A stretch of DNA of 6,391 bases from Bacillota bacterium (GTDB lineage: Bacteria > Bacillota > Clostridia > Oscillospirales > Oscillospiraceae): positions 1 through 6,391 of the forward strand of contig JAGFXS010000080.1 of NCBI GenBank assembly GCA_017861415.1, written 5' to 3'. Made by a program: the position numbers and the translations under genes. The notes below the pieces were generated by a model. That model saw nothing but the letters and a program-made list of their open reading frames with translations, did not search any database and was not told the DNA's origin. Each line of letters opens with the position of its first letter. Position 1 is the first letter of the stretch. Of the stretch, positions 1 through 5,833 are shown piece after piece.

Positions 1-405
1 CCCATCCTCTTAAAGCGGGGCCTGGCGGGTACCATCAAGGAACTGCTCATGAGCGCCGAATATATCATGGCCAGCGGCAATGAGCAGGTGATTCTCTGTG
101 AGCGGGGCATCCGCACCTATGAGTCCACCTACACCCGGAACACCCTGGATCTCTCCGCCATCCCGGTGCTCAAGGAGCTGACCCACCTGCCTGTGGTGGT
201 GGATCCCAGCCATGCTACCGGCAAGGCGGCCTTAGTCGCGCCCATGGCGCTGGCCGCCGCCGCCGCGGGAGCCGATGGCATTATGATCGAGGTGCACAAC
301 GATCCCCTTCACGCCTGGTGCGACGGAGTCCAGTCTCTAACCCCGGAGCAGTTCAGGGAAACCGCCGCCCAGATTTTCAAGGTGCGGGAGGCCTTGTTAG
401 GATGA
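1..405 (+). CDS. aroF: 3-deoxy-7-phosphoheptulonate (DAHP) synthase, type I-beta, C-terminal part (5' end outside window)
   Basis: This enzyme condenses phosphoenolpyruvate and erythrose 4-phosphate to DAHP, the first step of the shikimate pathway, in the cytoplasm. The reading frame is open from base 1 and ends with TGA at 403-405, leaving 134 residues of a protein usually about 340 long. Visible motifs are KRG near the start (LLKRGLAGT), [24 protein letters not shown] and CDGVQSL near the end. The metal ligands His, Glu and Asp are all present. His to Glu is 26 residues and Glu to Asp is 11, the same spacing as His272, Glu298 and Asp309 of the Thermotoga maritima type I-beta enzyme. The Cys ligand and any N-terminal regulatory domain lie upstream of the window, so feedback control cannot be judged. 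The stop overlaps the tyrA start by four bases. The product assignment is very secure; the symbol aroF is the usual one for this subfamily, though some annotations use aroG or aroH. Confidence 0.95.
   Translation, partial: PILLKRGLAGTIKELLMSAEYIMASGNEQVILCERGIRTYESTYTRNTLDLSAIPVLKELTHLPVVVDPSHATGKAALVAPMALAAAAAGADGIMIEVHNDPLHAWCDGVQSLTPEQFRETAAQIFKVREALLG
386..404 (+). promoter_or_regulatory. Ribosome binding site and ATG start of tyrA
   Basis: GGGAGG at 386-391, within the last codons of aroF, is ten bases before ATG 402. Together with the ATGA overlap it supports 402 as the start rather than the in-frame start at 318. Confidence 0.7.
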
Positions 406-1238
406 CCGTCGGGGTCGTCGGGCTGGGACTCATCGGCGGGTCCTTAGCCAAGGCGTACAAACGCCGCAGAGAGGTTACGGTGCTAGGGAATGATAGGGAT
501 CGCTCTATTTTAGATTTTGCCCGTCTGGCAGAGGCCTTGGACGGAACCCTCACCGATGAGCGGTTGGGGGAGTGCGATATCATTCTTCTGGCGGCCTATC
601 CCCAAGGAGTGGTGGATTGGGTACGGGAGAAAGCGCCGCTGATTTCACCAAAAACCCTGGTGCTGGATTGCAGCGGCACCAAAAAGCGGGTTTGCGATGC
701 CTGCTTCCCCATCGCGGAGCAATACGGCTTTACCTTTGTAGGGGGCCATCCCATGGCGGGTACCCAGCACTCTGGCTTTAAGTTCAGCCGGGAAGATCTC
801 TTTGACGAGGCCCCTATGGTGATCGTTCCTCCCAGATTTGATGACATCCGGCTGCTGGATCGGGTCAGAACCCTGCTGGCCCCGGTGAGATTCGGACGCA
901 TCTCCGTCACTACGGCGCAGGAGCACGATGATATTATTGCCTTTACCTCTCAGATGGCCCATGTGGCCTCCAATGCCTATATAAAGAGCCCCACGGCGGC
1001 ACGCCACCAGGGCTTTTCCGCCGGAAGCTATAAGGATATGACCCGGGTGGCCTGGCTGAATCCCCAAATGTGGGCGGAGCTGTTTTTAGAAAACAAGGAA
1101 GCCCTTCTCACAGAATTGGAGACGTATATTGCCGCCTTGGGCACCTATCGGGATGCCTTGTCCCGGGAGGACAGAGGGGCTCTTGTGGATCTGCTGGAAG
1201 AGGGCAGACTGCGGAAGCAGGAGGTGGACGGTCCGTGA
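402..1238 (+). CDS. tyrA: Prephenate dehydrogenase (short form, no ACT domain)
   Basis: TyrA oxidatively decarboxylates prephenate to 4-hydroxyphenylpyruvate, the committed step towards tyrosine. The 278-residue protein opens with a Rossmann nucleotide-binding motif (GLGLIGGS, residues 7-14). Asp31 at the end of the second strand favours NAD over NADP. The substrate domain shows GGHPMAGT (116 is the conserved catalytic His), HDD at 175-177, SQMAHV with His187, and Arg215 in the MTRVAW segment followed by NPQMW, all typical of the family. The usual D-x-x-S-x-K segment reads DCSGTK (89-94), a variant I associate with clostridial members. I chose the ATG at 402 because it overlaps the aroF stop (ATGA), begins exactly at the Rossmann strand, and has GGGAGG at 386-391 ten bases upstream; an upstream in-frame start at 318 would add unrelated residues. 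The protein stops soon after the helical domain, so the C-terminal ACT domain found in Bacillus TyrA is absent. Arogenate as an alternative substrate cannot be excluded. Confidence 0.95.
   Translation: MTVGVVGLGLIGGSLAKAYKRRREVTVLGNDRDRSILDFARLAEALDGTLTDERLGECDIILLAAYPQGVVDWVREKAPLISPKTLVLDCSGTKKRVCDACFPIAEQYGFTFVGGHPMAGTQHSGFKFSREDLFDEAPMVIVPPRFDDIRLLDRVRTLLAPVRFGRISVTTAQEHDDIIAFTSQMAHVASNAYIKSPTAARHQGFSAGSYKDMTRVAWLNPQMWAELFLENKEALLTELETYIAALGTYRDALSREDRGALVDLLEEGRLRKQEVDGP
1219..1237 (+). promoter_or_regulatory. Ribosome binding site and GTG start of aroB
   Basis: A perfect AGGAGG at 1219-1224, within the end of tyrA, lies ten bases before GTG 1235-1237. This decides the start of aroB, since no ATG is available at the family N terminus and the GTG overlaps the tyrA stop as GTGA. 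Confidence 0.85.
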
Positions 1239-2296
1239 GAACCATTCAAGTGCCCGCCAGCCGGAATTATACCGTATGGGTAGACGGTGGTCTGCTCTCC
1301 CAGGCGGGGATTATGATCCGGGCCCTTTGTCCCGACGGAATCCGCGTGGCGGTGGTCACGGATAGCAATGTGGGGCCTCTGTTTGCAGATCGGCTCCAAG
1401 AAGTTCTGAGAGCAGAAGGATTTGTGCCCAGTGTCTTCACTTTTTCTGCCGGAGAAGCTGCCAAATCAGGAGAGACTTATCTGGCCCTGTTGGAGTATTT
1501 GGCCCAGATGCGTCTGACCCGCAGCGACGTGATGGTGGCGCTGGGAGGCGGCGTGACGGGAGATTTAACGGGCTTTGCCGCCGCCACCTATCTCCGGGGC
1601 ATTGCCTGCGTGCAGATTCCCACCAGCCTTCTGGCTATGGTGGATTCCTCCGTGGGCGGTAAAACCGCCATCAATTTGAAGGCAGGAAAGAATTTAGCGG
1701 GGGTCTTCTATCAGCCATCTATGGTCGTCTGCGATGTGGATGTCCTCCGGACGCTGCCCCAGGAGGATTTTGCCGACGGAGTGGCGGAGATCATCAAGTA
1801 CGGCATGCTGAAAAGTGTGGCTCTATTGGATCAGCTTATGGTACGGGATCTCCGGGAGGACCCCACGGAGGTCATCGCCCAGTGTATTTCCATTAAGCGT
1901 GATGTGGTGGAGCGAGATGAGTTCGACACGGGGGAGCGCCAGCTTCTCAATTTGGGTCACACCATCGGCCACGCCATCGAAGGATGCTCCGGTTATCAGA
2001 TTTCCCACGGCCGGGCGGTGGCCATAGGCATGGCCATGATTACCCGGGGCGCGGTGAAGGCGGGGTTCTGTCCCTCTACTTGTCTGACGCGTCTGGAGGA
2101 ATTGCTGGCTCGCTACAATCTGCCCAGTCACTGTGGCTTTACCGCCGAGGAACTGTTGCCCTTCGCTCTGGGGGATAAGAAGCGGAGCGGCGATACCCTT
2201 ACGCTGGTGATCCCAACGGGGATCGGCGTCTGTAAGCTCCACTCCATTCCCGTGGAGGAGCTGGGCCAGTGGATTGCATGGGGACTGGAGTCATGA
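1235..2296 (+). CDS. aroB: 3-dehydroquinate synthase
   Basis: AroB converts DAHP to 3-dehydroquinate, the first carbocycle of the shikimate pathway, using NAD and a divalent metal (zinc or cobalt). The 353-residue product has the normal family length. The NAD-binding glycine-rich loop is GGGVTGD (104-110), followed by IPTSLLAMVDSSVGGKT (128-144) and the KNLAG segment (152-156). The metal ligands are recognisable as Glu185 (AEIIKYG), His242 (GHTIGHAIE) and His258 (SHGRA); the last two are 16 apart, as in the Aspergillus enzyme. GDKK at 313-316 is the conserved lysine motif near the end. The start is a GTG at 1235-1237, read as Met, which overlaps the tyrA stop (GTGA) and is placed ten bases after a perfect AGGAGG at 1219-1224. 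The frame stays open upstream to about 1070, but that part is tyrA read in another frame. The stop overlaps aroA by four bases. Confidence 0.97.
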   Translation: MRTIQVPASRNYTVWVDGGLLSQAGIMIRALCPDGIRVAVVTDSNVGPLFADRLQEVLRAEGFVPSVFTFSAGEAAKSGETYLALLEYLAQMRLTRSDVMVALGGGVTGDLTGFAAATYLRGIACVQIPTSLLAMVDSSVGGKTAINLKAGKNLAGVFYQPSMVVCDVDVLRTLPQEDFADGVAEIIKYGMLKSVALLDQLMVRDLREDPTEVIAQCISIKRDVVERDEFDTGERQLLNLGHTIGHAIEGCSGYQISHGRAVAIGMAMITRGAVKAGFCPSTCLTRLEELLARYNLPSHCGFTAEELLPFALGDKKRSGDTLTLVIPTGIGVCKLHSIPVEELGQWIAWGLES

Positions 2297-3573
2297 GGGT
2301 GACGATACAGCCCGGCGCCATCCGGGGAGTAATTTCAGCCATTCCCTCTAAATCGCAGCTCCACCGATTGCTGATCTGCGCTGCCCTGGGGGAAGGAGAG
2401 ACCCTGATCCGGGGTGGTGTCACCCAAGGGGAGGACATTCTGGCCACCCGTCGCTGTTTGGAAGCTTTGGGGGCGGAGATTTGGGAGGAAGGAGAAGATC
2501 TGCGCCTGCGGCCTATAGCGCGGGCTTGCCTGCCCCAAGATCCTCTGTTAGACTGCGGGGAGAGCGGCTCCACCCTGCGTTTTCTCCTCCCTGTGGTGGC
2601 TGCATTAGGATGCGAGGGGACCTTCCTCATGGCAGGCCGCCTGCCCCAGCGCCCCATGGAGGCTTTGGAGAACCAGCTCCTTGACCATGGCTGTGAGATC
2701 ATCAGACCAACGGAAAACCGCCTTTTTGTGCAGGGAAAGCTGGAGCCCGGCGAGTACCACCTTCCGGGAAACGTTTCGTCCCAATATATCACAGGACTGC
2801 TCCTAGCCCTGCCTCTACTGGCGGGAGACAGCCGTCTCACGGTGACCGGTCCTGTGGAATCAGAGGATTACATCGAAATGACCTTGCAAGCCCAGACCAC
2901 CTTTGGTATCTGCCATGAAAAGCGGGGAAATATCTACGAGATAATGGGCGGCAGGCCAGGTGTTTCCCCTGGCAGTCTTCGTGCAGAAGGAGATTGGTCC
3001 AACGGCGCCTTCTGGCTTTGTGCCGGGGCCATGCCAGCAGGCGCGGTTACTTGCCGCGGCCCATTGGCGGACAGCGCCCAGGGTGACCGCCGGGTCTTGG
3101 ATTGCCTGAGGGAAATGGGCACTATCCTGCGTAGTGAGGGTGAGTCCCTTACCGCTGCCGAGGGGGCTCGCCAAGGGGTAGTCATAGACGCAGCCGCCAT
3201 CCCGGACTTGATTCCGCCCCTGGCCGCCGTCGCCGCCGTGGGAGATGGTGTGACGCAAATTATCAATGCAGGGCGCCTCCGGCTAAAGGAGTCGGACCGT
3301 CTCCGCGCTGTGGCTCAAACCTTAAATGCCCTGGGAGCCAACGTGCAAGAGGAGCCGGAAGGGCTTCGTATTGAGGGTGTACCCTATTTAAGAGGCGGTA
3401 CGGTGGATAGCTGGGGAGATCACCGAATCGCTATGATGGCAGCCATTGCCTCCGCCGCCTGCCGGGAGCCGGTGACGGTGGAGAATGCCCAGGCGGTCTC
3501 AAAATCTTACCCCGGCTTCTGGGAGGACTTACAGTCCCTGGGAAAGAACCTGACGAAGGAGGAAGGGCCATGA
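2293..3573 (+). CDS. aroA: 5-enolpyruvylshikimate-3-phosphate (EPSP) synthase
   Basis: AroA transfers the enolpyruvyl group of PEP to shikimate 3-phosphate, giving EPSP; it is the target of glyphosate. The 426-residue protein is full length. In order it shows PSKSQLHR (18-25, phosphate and PEP binding), GESGSTLRFL (89-98), GRLPQRPMEAL (115-125), SSQ (162-164), PDLIPPLAA with catalytic Asp305 (304-312), RLKESDR (330-336, conserved Glu333), GDHRIAM (375-381) and Lys404 in the C-terminal SKSYP motif. The GESGSTLRFL loop differs from the enterobacterial GNAGTAMRPL: the position equivalent to Pro101 is Phe97, which may affect glyphosate sensitivity. The ATG at 2293 makes an ATGA overlap with aroB and fits the family N terminus. 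Its ribosome binding site is the weakest in the operon: GGGG at 2280-2283 lies nine bases upstream and GGAG at 2287-2290 only two. An in-frame ATG at 2278 would add five residues and is the main alternative. Confidence 0.96.
   Translation: MRVTIQPGAIRGVISAIPSKSQLHRLLICAALGEGETLIRGGVTQGEDILATRRCLEALGAEIWEEGEDLRLRPIARACLPQDPLLDCGESGSTLRFLLPVVAALGCEGTFLMAGRLPQRPMEALENQLLDHGCEIIRPTENRLFVQGKLEPGEYHLPGNVSSQYITGLLLALPLLAGDSRLTVTGPVESEDYIEMTLQAQTTFGICHEKRGNIYEIMGGRPGVSPGSLRAEGDWSNGAFWLCAGAMPAGAVTCRGPLADSAQGDRRVLDCLREMGTILRSEGESLTAAEGARQGVVIDAAAIPDLIPPLAAVAAVGDGVTQIINAGRLRLKESDRLRAVAQTLNALGANVQEEPEGLRIEGVPYLRGGTVDSWGDHRIAMMAAIASAACREPVTVENAQAVSKSYPGFWEDLQSLGKNLTKEEGP
3556..3572 (+). promoter_or_regulatory. 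Ribosome binding site and ATG start of aroC
   Basis: AAGGAGG at 3556-3562, inside the last codons of aroA, is seven bases before the aroC ATG at 3570. It is the best-spaced site in the window and fixes this start. Confidence 0.88.
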
Positions 3574-4685
3574 GCAGTACCTATCAAGGGAGACTAACCC
3601 TGTCCATTTTCGGACAGTCTCACGCCCCTGCCATAGGGATGACCCTGGAGGGGCTGCCCCCCGGGGAGCTTATTGATCTTGCCCTTCTCCAGCAGTTTTT
3701 GGATCGCCGGGCACCGGGACGAAATCCCTGGTCTACCCCCCGGCGGGAGTCGGATGCGCCGGAGTTTCTGGCTGGATTGGTGGAGGGCAGAACCTGTGGG
3801 GTGCCCATCACCGCCATCATCCGCAACGAAAACACCCGGTCAGGGGATTATGAGAACCTGCGGCAGGTACCCCGGCCCGGCCACGGGGATTTTACCGCCC
3901 AGATGAAATTCCACGGTGCTCAGGATGTAGCCGGCGGCGGACATTTTTCAGGACGACTTACCGCCCCCCTGTGCATCGCCGGGGGACTTTGCCTTCAAGT
4001 GCTCCGGCGTCGGGGGATTACCATTGCAGCCCACATCGCAACCATCGGTGGGATTGCCGATGCCCCGCTAGATCCGGTAAACCTGCGTCAGGAGACCATG
4101 GAAGGCCTTGTCCGGCTTGAGTTCCCAGTGCTGGATGCTGCGGCGGGCGAGGACATGAAGGTAGCGGTGGAGGAGGCCAAAAGGCAGGGAGATTCCCTGG
4201 GGGGTATCGTGGAATGTGCGGTGCTGGGCCTGCCCCCGGGACTGGGGGACCCTATTTTTGACGGAATGGAAAATCGCATTGCCCGTTTGGTCTTTGGGAT
4301 TCCCGCCGTAAAGGGGTTGGAGTTTGGCGCAGGCTTTGCGGCAGCTGGGATGCGGGGCAGTGAGCAGAATGATCCCTTCTATATGGAAAACGGCCGGGTG
4401 AAGACCCGTACCAACCACCACGGCGGGGTTCTGGGAGGGATTACTACGGGGATGCCCCTAGTATTTCGGGCGGCGGTGAAGCCCACACCCTCCATCAGCA
4501 AACCGCAGGAGAGTGTGAACCTTTGCACAGGAGAGGCTGCATTGCTGGAGGTGCGGGGACGGCATGATCCCTGCATCGTGCCCCGGGCGGTGCCCTGCAT
4601 AGAAGCCGCGGCGGCCATCGCCGTACTGGATGCCCTGCTGGAGCAGGAGAGCTATGAACATTGGGAAAAGGGGAGAGGGTTATGA
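3570..4685 (+). CDS. aroC: Chorismate synthase
   Basis: AroC removes phosphate and a proton from EPSP to give chorismate, using reduced FMN as cofactor without net redox change. The 371-residue protein has normal length. The two catalytic histidines are His18 (FGQSHAPAIG, 14-23) and His105 (RPGHGDF, 102-108). Later signatures are GGGHFSGRLTAP (122-133), MRGSEQND (261-268), TNHHGGVLGGITTG (281-294), KPTPSIS (304-310) and GRHDP (330-334, with conserved Asp333), followed by RAVPCIEA. Compared with the textbook enzyme, GESHG reads GQSHA and GGGRSSARE reads GGGHFSGRL; I believe the second variant is normal in Clostridia, so I do not regard the gene as damaged. The start is secure: ATG overlaps the aroA stop as ATGA and sits seven bases after AAGGAGG (3556-3562). 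Which flavin reductase serves it is not visible here. The stop overlaps the pheA start by four bases. Confidence 0.97.
   Translation: MSSTYQGRLTLSIFGQSHAPAIGMTLEGLPPGELIDLALLQQFLDRRAPGRNPWSTPRRESDAPEFLAGLVEGRTCGVPITAIIRNENTRSGDYENLRQVPRPGHGDFTAQMKFHGAQDVAGGGHFSGRLTAPLCIAGGLCLQVLRRRGITIAAHIATIGGIADAPLDPVNLRQETMEGLVRLEFPVLDAAAGEDMKVAVEEAKRQGDSLGGIVECAVLGLPPGLGDPIFDGMENRIARLVFGIPAVKGLEFGAGFAAAGMRGSEQNDPFYMENGRVKTRTNHHGGVLGGITTGMPLVFRAAVKPTPSISKPQESVNLCTGEAALLEVRGRHDPCIVPRAVPCIEAAAAIAVLDALLEQESYEHWEKGRGL
4671..4684 (+). promoter_or_regulatory. Ribosome binding site and ATG start of pheA
   Basis: A purine run GGGAGAGGG (4671-4679) sits directly before ATG 4682, with its GGGAG core six bases upstream. 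It favours 4682 over the TTG at 4661 and over the second in-frame ATG at 4688. Confidence 0.7.
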
Positions 4686-5833
4686 GTATGGAGGTTCTTA
4701 GGGAAAAAATTGACCGGATTGACCGGGAGCTTTTGGGACTGTTCCAGGAGAGAATGGACGTGGCTGGAGAAATCGGCGCTTATAAGCGTGCTCATGGCCT
4801 GCCGGTGCTGGATCGGAAGCGGGAGCGGGAGAAGCTCAATGAGATCGGGGGACTGGTGGCCTCGGAGAAGGAACCCTACGCTCGGATTCTCTACGACTTG
4901 CTCTTTGAATTGAGCCGGAGCTATCAGCGGAGTCAGGATGAAGCCCACTCACCCTTGTACGGGAGTATCCAGAATGCGGTGCAAAATACACCGCCGTTGT
5001 TTCCCCCCGCCGCCACGGTGGCTTGCCAAGGTGTGGAGGGAGCTTATTCTCAGATGGCCAGCCAGCGGCTGTTCAAGCGCCCCAATGTCCTGTATTTCAC
5101 GAGCTTTGAAAGCGTGTTTTCCGCCATTGAGGCAGGACTGTGCGAGTACGGCATGCTGCCTTTAGAGAACAGCACCGCCGGTTCCGTCACCAAGATCTAT
5201 GATCTCATGCAGGAGCGCAAGTTCCACATTGTGCGTTCTGTTCGCCTGAAGGTGGAGCACAGTCTGCTGGTACCCCGCGGGGTAAAACGGGAGGAGATCC
5301 GGGAGGTTTACTCCCATGAGCAGGCTATCTCCCAGTGCGCGGGCTTTTTGGAGGCTCTTGGCCCCCATGTGAAGGTCACCCGGGTGGAGAACACGGCAGC
5401 GGCAGCCCAAGCGGTGGCGGAGTCCGGCCGACAGGATGTGGCTGCCATTTCCTCTCACAGCTGTATGGAGCTCTATGGCCTCGATTGCCTCCAGCGGAGC
5501 ATTCAGGACCGGGACAACAATTACACCCGCTTCATCTGCATCTCACGGAAGCTGGAAATCTACCCCGGCGCTGACCGTACCAGCATCATGCTGGTGCTGC
5601 CCCACCGGCCCGGATCCCTCTATAAAGTACTCTCCTGGTTCTATGCCTTGGGGATTAACCTGAATAAGCTGGAGTCCCGGCCTCTGCCCGGTCGCGACTT
5701 TGAATTTATGTTTTATTTCGATTTAGAGACCTCCATCTATTCCGAGGAGTTTTTACAGCTGGTGGATGATCTGCAGGAGCTTTGCGAGGAATTCACCTAT
5801 CTGGGCAGCGCCGGGGGGCCTTTGATGGCCTGA
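4682..5833 (+). CDS. pheA: Bifunctional chorismate mutase / prephenate dehydratase, with altered C-terminal tail
   Basis: The protein turns chorismate into prephenate and then phenylpyruvate, feeding phenylalanine; the mutase product can also feed TyrA. Residues 1-85 form an AroQ-type chorismate mutase. All seven E. coli active-site positions have a match: Arg7, Arg24, Lys35, Asp44, Arg47, Glu48 and Gln82. A linker (about 86-109) leads to the dehydratase domain (about 110-290), with CQGVEGAYSQ (115-124), LPLENSTAGSV (159-169) and the catalytic Thr282-Arg-Phe motif. An ACT domain follows (about 298-376), with GSLYKVL (311-317) and ESRP (331-334), which in this family bind phenylalanine, so feedback inhibition is likely. 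I chose ATG 4682 because it overlaps the aroC stop as ATGA and follows GGGAG (4671-4675) by six bases; a TTG at 4661 would only add seven residues. Homology ends at TYLGS (372-376). The last seven residues, AGGPLMA, are not family-like and come from reading into aroE sequence out of frame, so the native C terminus is lost. Confidence 0.94.
   Translation: MSMEVLREKIDRIDRELLGLFQERMDVAGEIGAYKRAHGLPVLDRKREREKLNEIGGLVASEKEPYARILYDLLFELSRSYQRSQDEAHSPLYGSIQNAVQNTPPLFPPAATVACQGVEGAYSQMASQRLFKRPNVLYFTSFESVFSAIEAGLCEYGMLPLENSTAGSVTKIYDLMQERKFHIVRSVRLKVEHSLLVPRGVKREEIREVYSHEQAISQCAGFLEALGPHVKVTRVENTAAAAQAVAESGRQDVAAISSHSCMELYGLDCLQRSIQDRDNNYTRFICISRKLEIYPGADRTSIMLVLPHRPGSLYKVLSWFYALGINLNKLESRPLPGRDFEFMFYFDLETSIYSEEFLQLVDDLQELCEEFTYLGSAGGPLMA
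5803..5830 (+). other. Deletion-like junction between pheA and aroE
   Basis: PheA homology stops after the TYLGS codons (ending at 5809) and AroE homology is unambiguous from 5821, in the reading frame one base back. The bases between, which include a run of six G (5813-5818), make sense as aroE codons (RRGA) just before FDGLNV. So the breakpoint most likely lies at 5805-5812. No start codon, ribosome binding site or spacer for aroE remains. This is the only junction in the window without a clean stop/start overlap. Confidence 0.75.

Noticed and set aside
231..271. GC-rich Ala-coding run (gccgccgccgcg) in aroF as a possible hairpin or repeat
   Set aside because: It encodes the normal Ala-rich helix before GADGIMIE in DAHP synthase, so codon choice explains it.
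318..401. Upstream extension of tyrA to an in-frame start at 318
   Set aside because: The extra 28 residues overlap aroF coding sequence in another frame and precede the Rossmann strand, which by family should start at residue 2 or 3; ATG 402 has the ribosome binding site and the ATGA overlap.
645..1067. Minus-strand open frame of 140 codons inside tyrA
   Set aside because: It lies wholly antisense to conserved TyrA motifs and shows no recognisable domain; other antisense frames (for example 1823-2242 and 2860-3258) were dropped for the same reason.
1070..1234. Upstream extension of aroB to 1070
   Set aside because: That part is the end of tyrA read out of frame and is Gly/Arg-rich; AroB homology begins at the GTG at 1235, after AGGAGG.
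2199..2840. Minus-strand open frame of 213 codons across the aroB/aroA junction
   Set aside because: It is antisense to well-conserved aroA and aroB, has a low-complexity Arg/Ser/Pro-rich translation typical of the complement of GC-rich coding DNA, and resembles no protein I know.
4661..4681. TTG start for pheA seven codons upstream of the chosen ATG
   Set aside because: It has no good ribosome binding site, would lengthen the overlap with aroC, and breaks the ATGA pattern seen at the other junctions.
5770..5820. A true longer overlap of aroE into pheA, with a start at TTG 5782
   Set aside because: AGGAG at 5775-5779 is only two bases away, and the encoded residues do not resemble the AroE N terminus and cannot supply the missing S-x-S region.
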